A DNA stretch of 64,000 nucleotides from Herpetosiphon gulosus (GTDB lineage: Bacteria; Chloroflexota; Chloroflexia; Chloroflexales; Herpetosiphonaceae). The stretch is taken from contig NZ_BAABRU010000001.1 of NCBI RefSeq assembly GCF_039545135.1, positions 404,824-468,823 on the forward strand, given 5' to 3'. Shown here one piece after another: positions 1-8,663 of the stretch (its first letter is position 1; every line of letters begins with the position of its first letter). The notes beneath the pieces were generated by a model. It worked only from the letters and a program-made list of their open reading frames with translations, searched no databases and was not told where the DNA came from. A program made the position numbers and the translations under genes.

Positions 1-1052
1 CTCCCACAGCAACGCCTGGTACACCAACGCCAACGCCATTGCCTGGGATCGTCGTCAGCGACTTCGAAGATGGCACGCTGCAAGGCTGGACTGGCACAAA
101 CCTCGTTTCAGAGCCAGTTGTCAACAGCGAATGGGCTGCCAATGGCCAACGTTCGATCAAGGCCCAAGTTAATTTAGCCGCTACGCCTGCCGATATTCGG
201 CTCGCGCAAGCACTGGATTTGACGGGACAATCACGCATCCAAATTCGCCTGAGTGCCCAAAATGTTGGGAGCGGTCTCAGCGCTAAACTCTACATTAAGA
301 CTGGTAGCGCTTGGAATTGGAAAGATAGCGGAACTGTGCTGATCGATTCGGGCACAAGTTTGCTGACGATTGAATTGGCGGGCGTGCCCGATATCAACCA
401 AGTGCGCGAGTTGGGGGTTGAATTCAATGCACTTGCTGGCAATAGTGGCACAGCAACGATCTACGCCGATTATCTAACCGTAGGCGTGGTCAATAGTAAC
501 CAGCCAACCCCAACTACGGGGCCAACTGCCACTGCGACCCGCACGCCAACCGCCACGCCCACCGATATTCCACCGCCTTCGCGCACGCCAACCCAAATAC
601 CAACGGCCACACGCACGCCAACCCAAGGCCCAACCTCGACCGCAACCAATGTTCCAACGATCACACCAACCACTATTCCAACCGCAACACGTACCCCAAC
701 CCAAGTGCCAACAGTTACGCCAACCAGCACTGGCGGCGCTTGTAAAGTTGATTTCAAGATCACCAGCCAATGGGGTGTGGGCTTTATCGCCGATGTTACC
801 GTGACCAATCTCCAGCCAAGTGCCTTAAACGGCTGGAATGTGAAATTCAACTTCCCTGGCGGCCAAACCATCAGCAACCTCTGGAACGGCACGCTCAGCC
901 AAAATGGCAGCGCAGTTACCGTCACCAATGCTAGCTGGAATGGCTATCTTGTAGCCAATGGTGGCACAGCCAACTTTGGTTTCCAAGGTGTTGGTAGCCC
1001 GCCAAGCTTGCCAAGCAACGCCTTCCAACTCAATGGAGCCACCTGCCAATAA
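1..1052 (+). CDS. Secreted carbohydrate-binding protein, C-terminal part (CBM2)
   Basis: The gene is cut at its 5' end by the window. The frame is open from the first bases and already reads a Thr-Pro linker, so position 39 (TTG) is not its real start. What remains has a beta-rich module (about residues 4-150 counted from position 39), a Thr/Pro linker (about 155-230) and a C-terminal domain (about 233-337). The last domain starts with ACKVDF, ends with NGATCQ, has the paired outer cysteines and carries conserved Trp residues (SQWG, LNGWNV, NLWNG, ASWNGY), as in cellulose-binding CBM family 2a. By family knowledge such modules anchor extracellular cellulases or xylanases to crystalline polysaccharide. 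The catalytic domain, if there is one, lies upstream of the window, so the enzyme class is unknown. Confidence 0.85.
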   Translation, partial: PTATPGTPTPTPLPGIVVSDFEDGTLQGWTGTNLVSEPVVNSEWAANGQRSIKAQVNLAATPADIRLAQALDLTGQSRIQIRLSAQNVGSGLSAKLYIKTGSAWNWKDSGTVLIDSGTSLLTIELAGVPDINQVRELGVEFNALAGNSGTATIYADYLTVGVVNSNQPTPTTGPTATATRTPTATPTDIPPPSRTPTQIPTATRTPTQGPTSTATNVPTITPTTIPTATRTPTQVPTVTPTSTGGACKVDFKITSQWGVGFIADVTVTNLQPSALNGWNVKFNFPGGQTISNLWNGTLSQNGSAVTVTNASWNGYLVANGGTANFGFQGVGSPPSLPSNAFQLNGATCQ

Positions 1053-1070
1053 GCTTAATTTCAGCGGAAT

Positions 1071-1100
1071 AACGACGATCCTAGCAATAGGATCGTCGTT
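1071..1100. terminator. Perfect hairpin after CBM2 gene
   Basis: A 13-bp perfect stem (AACGACGATCCTA with its complement) closes a GCAA loop 18 bases after the stop codon. No U-run follows, so termination is inferred from position and stem strength only. Confidence 0.6.
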
Positions 1101-1168
1101 AGCATTTAAGCACCTAGGTGCTAGCTTGAAGCTGGTATGATGAAATAACTGGCTTATAGGTAGCACCC

Positions 1169-3304
1169 ATGATTTTTATTCTGCAATCGATCGCCCTGGC
1201 AATTTCCATTTTCAATGCAATTATCTGTTTGTGGTTGGGCATGACCGTGGCGCTTGATGGCGGGCGTGAACGTGGCCCACGTTTGGCGGCGGCTGGTTTA
1301 TTGATGGCTGGTGTGTTCTTTTTGATTCACGCGGCGATTATTGGGCGTGGCCCGCCAGTCGTTGATGTGGGCTTGCCCTTTTGGTGGCGAGTGATCAGCG
1401 TGGTTTCGTTGCTTGCGCCCTATGCCTGGTATGCCACGATGATCTGGTATACCGGAGTAAGCGGCAAGAGTCTGCGGATTCATAAATTGCTGCTGTTTAC
1501 CATGGGCGTTTTTATTGGAATTTTGGGCTTGGTGCTGACGGCAATTTACCCTTTGCCCCAAGAAGCGCGGATTTTGGCTCTGAAAATTGTACCAGCTTGG
1601 TTAGTTGCTAATTTGCCATTTATTGTGGCAGGCTATCTTTTGGCCTTGATTATGTGTTTTAGTTTGCCAATTCATGCTTTATTGACTGGCCCGGGTCGGC
1701 GCAACAACTTGCCACATCAAGCATGGCTGCGGGTGCGATCATGGCTGATTCGTACCTCATTGCTGGGGTTGCTGGCCGGAATTGTGGCATTAATTGGGGC
1801 GGTGATCGTATTTTCGCAAGGTGCATCGGGTCGCACACCCGAGGTTGCTTGGCTGGCAGATCGCGCAATCGAACTGTTTTTTCAGCTTGATGTGATGGTG
1901 TTAATTGTGGTGGCAGCGGCCTTGGGTGCTGCTGGTCAGGCCATGGGAGCCTACGCCGCCTTTACTGATCGCCCCTTGCCGCAGTGGAATCGCATCGATC
2001 AATGGCGCTGGTTGGTAGCGATTGCTGGTGGTTTTGCCTTGATGGTCGGGGTCAGCTCAGCGCTGCAAGTCGCTTCGATCTACATTGTGTTGTTTGCCAC
2101 GACCTTGGCTTCGCTGGCCTATGGCCTGTTGAGTTGGCGCTATCGGGTGGAGCACGAAGCCTTTATGGAGCGTTTGCGCCCGTTCGTCGGCAGTTTGCAC
2201 TTTCAGGATCGTTTGTTGGATGGCGGAGCAAGCCTTTCGGCTTCGGTCGAAGGCTTGGTTGAGGCGGTCAGTCGTGATGTGCTGCGGGCGGAACGTGCTT
2301 GTTTGTTGCTGCGCGATGCGGTGCCAGGCCTGCCCAACGTGATTAGCTATCATTGGGGCCAAACCCCAATTCCGCTACTTGAACAATTGCCAATTTCCAA
2401 CGAGCGGCGAACTTCGGGTATTCGGCTTGAGGCCCAAAGTGGTGCCGAGTGGGCTGTGCCTTTGTGGGATGGACGTGGTTTGGCTGGAGCGTTGGTGCTT
2501 GGTTCGCCCCAAGCAGGTGCGGTGTATAGCGAAGAATTGATGGAAGTAGCAGCGGCCTGCTGTGCTCGTTTGACCGATGCACTGGCTGGCGAACGAGCTG
2601 CCCGCATGTTGGGCGATGTGTTGCGCCAACGGATTGCTGAAGTCAAAGTCTTAGGTAGCCAAGGGCGACGCACCTTGCACGATGATGTGTTGCCGCAAAT
2701 TCATGCCGCCTTGATTCATCTGAGTGCAGTTTCGGCCAACGATCCTATGGCCCAACAAACAATTCAGGCGTTATCGGAGGCCCATACCAAACTCTCGGCG
2801 CTGATTCGCTCGTTGCCGCCAGCTACGCCGCATCGTTTGGCCCAAGGTGGTTTAGCCCAAACCTTGCACGACATGGTTTTGGTTGATTTTGGCAATGCCT
2901 TTGATCAGGTCAGCTATACGGTTGCACCTGCGGCAGAAGCACGTTTGGCTGATACGCCGCAATTTATCGGCGAAGTGGTTAGCTATGCCCTGCAAGAAAC
3001 CCTGCGCAATGCCGCCCGCCATGCCCGTGGCAACAATCCTCGCCGCAATTTGCAGATGCGGGTGCAAATCGATTGGCAACATGGTTTAGTTGTCGATATT
3101 TGCGATGATGGCGTGGGCATGCAAACCCATCAAGCAAGTTCATCGGGCAGTGGGAGTGGCTTGCGCCTGCATCGTGGTTTGTTGATGGTGATTGGTGGCA
3201 GTCTGAATATTGCTACACCAGAGCAGGGCGGCACGCATATTCATATTCAAGTTCCTGAAGAACTATGGAATTTGCCAGTGCTGGAGCCAGAAGAAATTGC
3301 CTAA
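1169..3304 (+). CDS. Membrane sensor histidine kinase (HisKA_3/NarX-like)
   Basis: A 711-residue two-component sensor. The N-terminal ~330 residues form about seven to eight hydrophobic segments. A GAF-like region follows (about 345-480). The dimerisation box has RRTLHDDVLPQIHAAL with the probable phospho-acceptor His near residue 504, as in the HisKA_3 subfamily that pairs with NarL/LuxR-type regulators. The ATPase domain shows an N box (ETLRNAARHA), G1 (DDGVGM) and G2 (GSGLRLHRGL) and runs to the C-terminus. No response regulator is adjacent; the only NarL-type regulator in the window is 30 kb away, so the partner is unknown. The ATG is preceded by a weak AGG-containing site. The signal sensed cannot be told. 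Confidence 0.88.
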   Translation: MIFILQSIALAISIFNAIICLWLGMTVALDGGRERGPRLAAAGLLMAGVFFLIHAAIIGRGPPVVDVGLPFWWRVISVVSLLAPYAWYATMIWYTGVSGKSLRIHKLLLFTMGVFIGILGLVLTAIYPLPQEARILALKIVPAWLVANLPFIVAGYLLALIMCFSLPIHALLTGPGRRNNLPHQAWLRVRSWLIRTSLLGLLAGIVALIGAVIVFSQGASGRTPEVAWLADRAIELFFQLDVMVLIVVAAALGAAGQAMGAYAAFTDRPLPQWNRIDQWRWLVAIAGGFALMVGVSSALQVASIYIVLFATTLASLAYGLLSWRYRVEHEAFMERLRPFVGSLHFQDRLLDGGASLSASVEGLVEAVSRDVLRAERACLLLRDAVPGLPNVISYHWGQTPIPLLEQLPISNERRTSGIRLEAQSGAEWAVPLWDGRGLAGALVLGSPQAGAVYSEELMEVAAACCARLTDALAGERAARMLGDVLRQRIAEVKVLGSQGRRTLHDDVLPQIHAALIHLSAVSANDPMAQQTIQALSEAHTKLSALIRSLPPATPHRLAQGGLAQTLHDMVLVDFGNAFDQVSYTVAPAAEARLADTPQFIGEVVSYALQETLRNAARHARGNNPRRNLQMRVQIDWQHGLVVDICDDGVGMQTHQASSSGSGSGLRLHRGLLMVIGGSLNIATPEQGGTHIHIQVPEELWNLPVLEPEEIA

Positions 3305-3306
3305 AA

Positions 3307-3340
3307 CCACAAACGGCTCGCATAATGGAGCCGCTTGTGG
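3307..3340. terminator. Bidirectional hairpin between convergent genes
   Basis: A 13-bp stem with one mismatch (CCACAAACGGCTC against GAGCCGCTTGTGG) and an 8-base loop starts two bases after the kinase stop, facing the minus-strand glpD. The following GAGAGAAGAGAG tract gives a pyrimidine tail on the minus strand only. Confidence 0.65.
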
Positions 3341-3419
3341 GAGAGAAGAGAGAGGAGAAGGTTTGATTTCATTATAGCTATCTCAGCTAGATTGTCAAAT
3401 TAGAGAAGTGTTAACAAGC

Positions 3420-5000
3420 TTAATCTGGTAAGCTATAGTGTTGGGCAATTAACTGTTGATAATTCTGCCACTCGGTTCGCCAACGCTGCCCATCCCAGCC
3501 CAATTCCTCAGTGCAAATCGCTTGAATTTGAGCCTGATATTCGGCTGCACCATTTGGCAATAATAAGCCCAAACGGCTGCGCCGCAACAGCAAATCGCCT
3601 ACATTGGTTACAGCTTCATACCTCGCCGCCCAACGAATTTCGGCCCACAAACTTGGCAAATCGGCAATTGAACAAAACTCATGGTTGGGCAATTCTTGCA
3701 GCATCAAGGGTGCTTCGGCGGCATAACGCCCCAATAGGCGTTGTTTGATGCTTGGGGCGAGCGTGCCAGCCAAATTGCTTGGCGCAGGATTCAGGCGTGG
3801 TGCGTTCGGCCAAAGCTTGATCTGTGGTAAGCGTTGGCGTAAAAGCTGCAAGGCTTCGAGCGCAATCAAACGAAAGGTGGTTAATTTGCCACCTGTGACC
3901 GTCAACAAGCCTTGCTCTTGCCATAGCACATAATCGCGCGATTCTTTGGATGGATCACTAGCTCCCGTATCGACTACAGGTCGCACCCCGCTCCATGTCG
4001 AAATTACATCGCTCAAACTTAAATTTAAACTTGGAAAGGCAGTTTGGGCAGCTTCAAGCAAATAGGCAACTTCAGTAGGGCTGATGCTTGGCTCGTGCCA
4101 TAAATCCGCTGAATGATCAAGATCGGTTGTTCCAACGATGCTCACACCTTCCCACGGTACAAAAAAGACTGGCCGCTGATCGCGTGGATGCTCCAAATTG
4201 ATCGCTTGGGCGAGCGGTAATTGGGTTTGGCTAAATACTAAATGGCTACCACGCAAGGGGCGCATTTTGGCTGGCGCTTGAATCTGCTGGCGCAGTTGAT
4301 CGACCCATGCACCCGTAGCATTCACTATCGCTGTAGCTTTGAGGGTTTGCTGGCGCTGGCTGAGCTGATCGCGCACGACTACCCCAACTACTTGCTCGTT
4401 TGCTCGTACCAATTGCTCAACCGCTGCATAATTTAATACCGTGGCTCCAGCCGCCGCCGCTTCGCGCAAAATCCGCAAAACCAAACGGGCATCATCGGTT
4501 TGGGCATCGCTGTAGCGTAAACCAGCCGCTAAGTTGGCATCATCAAGGTAGGGCGCTTGTAAACGCAAATTTGCCATGCTCAGATAATGCTGTTCGCGGC
4601 GACGTGCAAGCGCATCGTAGGCCAATAAGCCAGCCTGATAGACCCAGCGCTTGAGTGGTTTGCCCTGTGGCAGGCCAATTAAAAAGCCCAATGGTGCAAC
4701 CAAACCAGGTGCTTCATTTAAAAGCTGTTCGCGCTCAACCACCGAATCATAGGTGACGCACACTTGACCTTGAGCTAAATAGCGCAAGCCACCATGAACT
4801 AATTTTGATGAGCGGCTTGAGGTTCCCCAAGCAAAATCGCGAGCTTCAAGCAATAGCGCTTTGAGGCCTGAGCGGGTGGCTTCGCGCACTAAGCCTGCGC
4901 CAGTAATTCCACCACCAATGATAATCACATCCCACGCTTGATCGAGCGCTTGCCAAGTGCGCTCACGCCAAGCAGCGTTCCATTGCAACTGCGGATTCAT
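3420..5000 (-). CDS. glpD: FAD-dependent glycerol-3-phosphate dehydrogenase
   Basis: A 526-residue flavoprotein that oxidises sn-glycerol 3-phosphate to dihydroxyacetone phosphate at the membrane and passes electrons to quinone. The N-terminus has the FAD dinucleotide-binding GGGITGAG (residues 29-36), followed by the family pattern GTSSRSSKLVHGGLRYL. Mid-protein motifs (RPLRGSHLVF, VPWEGVSIVGTTD, WSGVRPVVD, TGGKLTTFR) are those of GlpD/GlpA. The length fits the family. The start codon overlaps the stop of the upstream gene by ATGA (4997-5000), so the two are translationally coupled. DHAP is the precursor backbone for the enzyme encoded just upstream, which fits a lipid-related role as well as glycerol catabolism. 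Confidence 0.95.
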   Translation of the reverse strand: MNPQLQWNAAWRERTWQALDQAWDVIIIGGGITGAGLVREATRSGLKALLLEARDFAWGTSSRSSKLVHGGLRYLAQGQVCVTYDSVVEREQLLNEAPGLVAPLGFLIGLPQGKPLKRWVYQAGLLAYDALARRREQHYLSMANLRLQAPYLDDANLAAGLRYSDAQTDDARLVLRILREAAAAGATVLNYAAVEQLVRANEQVVGVVVRDQLSQRQQTLKATAIVNATGAWVDQLRQQIQAPAKMRPLRGSHLVFSQTQLPLAQAINLEHPRDQRPVFFVPWEGVSIVGTTDLDHSADLWHEPSISPTEVAYLLEAAQTAFPSLNLSLSDVISTWSGVRPVVDTGASDPSKESRDYVLWQEQGLLTVTGGKLTTFRLIALEALQLLRQRLPQIKLWPNAPRLNPAPSNLAGTLAPSIKQRLLGRYAAEAPLMLQELPNHEFCSIADLPSLWAEIRWAARYEAVTNVGDLLLRRSRLGLLLPNGAAEYQAQIQAICTEELGWDGQRWRTEWQNYQQLIAQHYSLPD

Positions 5001-6598
5001 TGGCCATCCTCGTATAATTTGGCGGGATTGAGCAAGCCCTGCGGGTCGAAATGTTGGCCAAGTTGTTGCAATGCGCCAATTCCCAAGCGGCCTTTTTCGG
5101 CTTCGAGATAGGGGCGATGATCAAGCCCTACGCCATGTTGATGGCTAATTGTGCCGCCTGCAGTCACAATTGCTTGGCTGGCAGCGGTTTTCAAGGCTTG
5201 CCAACGGGCTAAAGTTGCCTGCGCATCGTTGCCAAGCCGAAAAGCATAGGTCGTGTAAATGCTTGAGCCAGTTGGGTAAAAATGTGAAAGATGGGTGAAT
5301 ACATGCACCTGTTCGTGCTCAGCTGCTAATCCATTGCGCAAGCTGTGTTCCAAGCTATGCAACAATGGCGTAACATTCTCCCATGTCGTGGCGGTTTCGA
5401 CCGTATCTACGCCATAGCCCAACTCCCACAGCCGATTGCGTAGATAAGGCGCACGAAACCGCCCCGTCTGCCAAGCTTTGCCAAAGCTTTGGCCGATATG
5501 AACGCCACCATGTTGGCGAGCCAAGCTCAAAACTGCTTGGCGACTAAGCTGAACTTGGGCTTGGCTGCCAATAAAGCCAACCAACAGCATGCATTTTTCC
5601 GAGCCAACGCCGCGTAATTTCAAAAAGCCTTCGAGCAAGCCAATCGCTCGTTCATGGCCAGCCAACGCGAGGTTGGTTATGGTTTCGGTGGGCGTGCTAA
5701 GCCGCAACATACCCAATGGTAAGTTGGCTTGGGCGATCGTTCGCGCGGCAGTTTGGGCTTGCTCCCAGCTTGCAAAGAAGATCGCATGGACGACATCAAG
5801 CTCTGGAATCGGGCGAATTCGCACGGTCGCCTCGGTGATAATCCCGTAGCGTCCTTCTGAGCCAAGCAGCATTTCACGCAGGTCAGGGCCAGCCGCCGAA
5901 GCCGGAAAGGGCGCTAATTCTAACGAGCCTTGGGGAGTTTCAACTCGCCCACCTGCCCAGAGTTGTTCAATTCGCCCAAAACCAAGCGATTGCTGGCCAC
6001 TAGAGCGGGTGGCAATCCAGCCGCCCAGCGTCGAAAGCTCGAACGATTGGGGAAAATGGCCGAGCGTAAAGCCCACAGCCCGTAATTGAGCCTCAAGATC
6101 TGGGCCTTTGATTCCAGCGCCAAAGCGTGCCAGCCGCGCAGTTGGGTTGATTTCCAGTAGCCGATTGAGCTTGGCAAGGCTAACAGTTAATATGGGTCGC
6201 TCGCCTGCAACTGGATTAATATGGCCAGCCACGCTGGTTCCACCACCATATGGAATCAGGCTAAGATTGTTGGCACTAGCCCAATCGATCAATTCGCGGA
6301 CTGCTTGACTGGATTGGGGAAAAGCCACGCCATCGGGAATTTGGCCCAACTCGCCGCTGCGCGTAGCCACCAAATCGGCAAAACTCTGGCCACGCGCATG
6401 GCGAATCCGCAACTCAGGATCGGTGCTAATTAATTCGTGGTGTGGCAAGTGTGATGCTGGAACTTGGGCAACAATCTCGGCCAAGCTAATATCGCTGGGA
6501 GCAGTGCCAACCCCAATTAATTGCTTGAGCAAGCCTAAAATACCAGCTTTAACCGGATAATCTTTGCTCTCATCGCCCCAACCATTCCAACGGCGCAT
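4997..6598 (-). CDS. Alkylglycerone-phosphate synthase-like FAD-linked oxidase
   Basis: A 533-residue enzyme. Residues 1-8 are MRRWNGWG, a pattern I recall from the start of the catalytic region of eukaryotic alkyl-DHAP synthase (AGPS). The FAD-binding type 4 domain follows, with IPYGGGTSV near residues 115-123, TLGGWIATRSSG and GSEGRYGIITEATVRIRPIPE. The C-terminal cap has GGTISHQHGVG (HQHGVG at 486-491), matching the His cluster used by AGPS. AGPS swaps the acyl chain of acyl-DHAP for a fatty alcohol, the committed step of ether lipid synthesis. Many bacterial homologues have no proven function, so activity is inference. The start at 6598 was chosen because AAAGGGG lies 8 bases upstream and the AGPS-like sequence begins there. 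An in-frame ATG at 6646 would overlap the regulator gene. Confidence 0.8.
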   Translation of the reverse strand: MRRWNGWGDESKDYPVKAGILGLLKQLIGVGTAPSDISLAEIVAQVPASHLPHHELISTDPELRIRHARGQSFADLVATRSGELGQIPDGVAFPQSSQAVRELIDWASANNLSLIPYGGGTSVAGHINPVAGERPILTVSLAKLNRLLEINPTARLARFGAGIKGPDLEAQLRAVGFTLGHFPQSFELSTLGGWIATRSSGQQSLGFGRIEQLWAGGRVETPQGSLELAPFPASAAGPDLREMLLGSEGRYGIITEATVRIRPIPELDVVHAIFFASWEQAQTAARTIAQANLPLGMLRLSTPTETITNLALAGHERAIGLLEGFLKLRGVGSEKCMLLVGFIGSQAQVQLSRQAVLSLARQHGGVHIGQSFGKAWQTGRFRAPYLRNRLWELGYGVDTVETATTWENVTPLLHSLEHSLRNGLAAEHEQVHVFTHLSHFYPTGSSIYTTYAFRLGNDAQATLARWQALKTAASQAIVTAGGTISHQHGVGLDHRPYLEAEKGRLGIGALQQLGQHFDPQGLLNPAKLYEDGQ

Positions 6599-6615
6599 AG
6601 TATCCCCTTTGTGCA

Positions 6616-7308
6616 TTATTTGATATTCGCGGCTAACGACTGCCAAAACTCAATGCTCTGGTGCATGGCGGCTTGGCTGGCTTGGCGAGCTAAATCGATA
6701 TCGCGAGTTTGGGCTGCTTGCAACAGGGTGCGATAAAAGGCTACCGAATGTTCGCGGGCCAGCGCTAGCTCAAAATAATCCAATGCCATCATTTGGTAGA
6801 AACTGCGAAAGCCATTTAAAATTAAGGTATAAATTGGGTTTGTCGAAGCGATCGTTAATTGATGCTGCAATTGCCAATCGAATTGAGCATAGGTCGCCGC
6901 GTTATCAGCTAACGGCAGCGCTGTTTGCAATAAGGTTACAATTTGCTCAGCGTGATGTTCGATCGCCATGGCGGTGTAACTTGGCGCTAAATCTAAGCGC
7001 ACGGCTAGCAGTTGCGGCACAATTTGGGCTGGCAGCTCAGTGCTATGTTGCACCAAACTGCGTAATACGCCCAAGCCGCCATCATGCCAAATATTGCAAA
7101 CCATCGTAGGCTTGCCTTGTTGTACCACCAACCAGCCATCGCGAGCCAAGCGTTGAATCGCTTCACGTAATGTTGGCCGTGTAACTCCCAACTGCACCGC
7201 TAGCTCACGTTCGCTGGGCAAGCTGCTGCCTGCAGTATAGCTGCCACCAATAATTTGTTTGATCAATTGTTGTTCGCAATACGATGCTGGTCGTTGTAAT
7301 TCGCTCAT
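6616..7308 (-). CDS. FadR-like GntR-family transcription regulator
   Basis: A 230-residue GntR-type regulator. The winged helix is residues ~10-72, with PSERELAVQLGVTRPTLREAIQRLARDGWLVVQQGKPT; the stretch LARDGWL..Q.GKPT is strikingly like E. coli FadR. The C-terminal part also follows FadR (SNPIYTLILNGFRSFYQMMALDYF-like helices) rather than the commoner FCD or UTRA domains. FadR binds long-chain acyl-CoA and thereby leaves its operator. The ATG at 7308 is preferred because GGTGA sits just upstream and the alignment to FadR begins there; GTG at 7314 and TTG at 7317 are alternatives. It is first in an operon with the AGPS-like and glpD genes. A FadR-type operator overlaps its leader, suggesting self-control. 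FadR proper is best known from gamma-proteobacteria, so its presence here is notable. Confidence 0.85.
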   Translation of the reverse strand: MSELQRPASYCEQQLIKQIIGGSYTAGSSLPSERELAVQLGVTRPTLREAIQRLARDGWLVVQQGKPTMVCNIWHDGGLGVLRSLVQHSTELPAQIVPQLLAVRLDLAPSYTAMAIEHHAEQIVTLLQTALPLADNAATYAQFDWQLQHQLTIASTNPIYTLILNGFRSFYQMMALDYFELALAREHSVAFYRTLLQAAQTRDIDLARQASQAAMHQSIEFWQSLAANIK

Positions 7309-7315
7309 ATTCACC

Positions 7316-7332
7316 AACTGGTCAGACCACTT
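7316..7332 (-). promoter_or_regulatory. Putative FadR operator
   Basis: The 17-mer AACTGGTCAGACCACTT contains TGGT-N3-ACCA, the core of the E. coli FadR site, with flanks also close to that consensus. It lies between the predicted start of transcription and the ATG, and overlaps the ribosome-binding region. A further half-site (ACCAGT, 7334-7339) follows. Function is inferred. Confidence 0.7.
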
Positions 7333-7340
7333 ACCAGTGG

Positions 7341-7369
7341 AGTATAGAGAAATCTTGAGGCTCTGTCAA
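7341..7369 (-). promoter_or_regulatory. Sigma70 promoter of the fadR-like operon
   Basis: On the minus strand TTGACA (7364-7369) is followed after 17 bases by TATACT (7341-7346). The predicted transcript start falls just before the FadR-like operator. Apart from this and the operator, the ~310-base gap between the divergent genes shows nothing else I can name. Confidence 0.8.
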
Positions 7370-7621
7370 GCGGTTTGGAGCTGTTATCGGTATACATTGG
7401 TGATGTTTGAATGCTGACAATTTCAATCGGCGTAGCTCAATTCTATACTTTTTTGCTACATCCCTCTGTGTAATGGCTTTTGATTTTCATCCCTCATCCT
7501 TCATACTTCATACTTATTAATACTCTGCTAGTTTTTTTCTGGCCTAAATTGTGCGATGATAGCAGTGTGCAATGTGGCACAGCGGAATCGGGCATACAGC
7601 TCATGCAATGGAGAATCTGGC

Positions 7622-8629
7622 TTGATTCGACCTGTTCGCTTGGTAGATAGTCTTGAGTTGCGGCGCACGCCGTATACCTATATGTTGTTGGGCAGCGAGC
7701 ATGTGCTGGCGGGCAACCATCGGCCTTTGGGTTTTGCGCTGCGCTGTTTAATGCCCTTCGCCCAAGATCGCCATACCTTGGTTTATCATGAGCGTGGGAT
7801 GCGTGGCTATGTCCAAGGCTGGTATCGTTTAAATAGTGCTGATGCCGATTTGGTGTACCTGGCATCGCAACCGTTTCGGCGTGGCATGCGCCAACCAACC
7901 GACCCCGATGTTTGGTATCGTTTGTTAGAAGCATTTGTAGTGCGGATGGGTTCGCGCAATATCGAGCGAATTTTTGCACCGTTGGCCTCGAACTCACCTC
8001 ATCTGGAAGTTTTTCGCCAACTTGGCTTTCAAAGTTATGCTATGCGGCAGGTTTGGCGGGCCTTAACTCCCGATGTTGCCGAAGGTAGCTCAATTATTGT
8101 ATTACGCCCACAACAGCGTCGCGACCCCCATGCAATCCAACGATTGTATGAGGCGATCACCCCAGCGACTGTTGTACGATATGAAGGACGAACGTCACGA
8201 TCTTGGCAATTGCCGGTCGTTGCCCGTCATGGGGTTCGTCAGCGCTCATGGGTGCTTGGGCGCGATGGCCGAGATGATATTTTACGGGCGGCGTTGCATG
8301 TGTGGCTTGGCCCACACGCCGCAGTCATGAGCCTTCTGATCGATCCTGCTGAGCAACGCTTAGCCTCGTCGGTTATTCGATTTGGAATGAGCCAATTGGC
8401 CAATGCCCATCAAGGTGTCGTCTATCTCCTTTTGCCAGAATATCATGGCGAGTTGCATCACAACTTGGAGGAAATCGGCTTTGAACATATTGGAGATCAA
8501 CGCCTGACGGTCAAGGAACTCACAGTGCCACTCCGCAATCCATTATTGCGGCCTGTGATCGAAGGAACGCGAGAAAGCGTCGTCAATCCGTCGCTGTCAT
8601 CGTCGGTTCAATCCGAACCGTGTATCTAA
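7622..8629 (+). CDS. Hypothetical protein, possible GNAT-fold
   Basis: About 335 residues, not firmly recognised. The pattern of alternating strands and helices, with segments such as [36 protein letters not shown] and [19 protein letters not shown], resembles two tandem GNAT acetyltransferase-like halves, each ending in the 'GF-x-aromatic' pattern common in GNATs. No clear acetyl-CoA loop was found. The TTG at 7622 was chosen because GGAGA lies 7 bases upstream; an ATG at 7556 in the same frame has no good site. It ends 34 bases before the R3H-AAA gene and probably shares its transcript, which hints at a linked but unknown role. Confidence 0.65.
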   Translation: MIRPVRLVDSLELRRTPYTYMLLGSEHVLAGNHRPLGFALRCLMPFAQDRHTLVYHERGMRGYVQGWYRLNSADADLVYLASQPFRRGMRQPTDPDVWYRLLEAFVVRMGSRNIERIFAPLASNSPHLEVFRQLGFQSYAMRQVWRALTPDVAEGSSIIVLRPQQRRDPHAIQRLYEAITPATVVRYEGRTSRSWQLPVVARHGVRQRSWVLGRDGRDDILRAALHVWLGPHAAVMSLLIDPAEQRLASSVIRFGMSQLANAHQGVVYLLLPEYHGELHHNLEEIGFEHIGDQRLTVKELTVPLRNPLLRPVIEGTRESVVNPSLSSSVQSEPCI

Positions 8630-8663
8630 CACACCCCGGCGTGTGTTTGAGAGGGATGCAACT

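Noticed and set aside
470..928. Minus-strand open frame opposite the CBM2 protein with Val/Gly-rich repeats
   Set aside because: It is the mirror of the Thr-Pro linker codons; the plus-strand domain assignment is clear.
1169..3304. Pairing of the sensor kinase with the response regulator at 33083
   Set aside because: The types match (HisKA_3 and NarL), but they are 30 kb apart with nothing else linking them.
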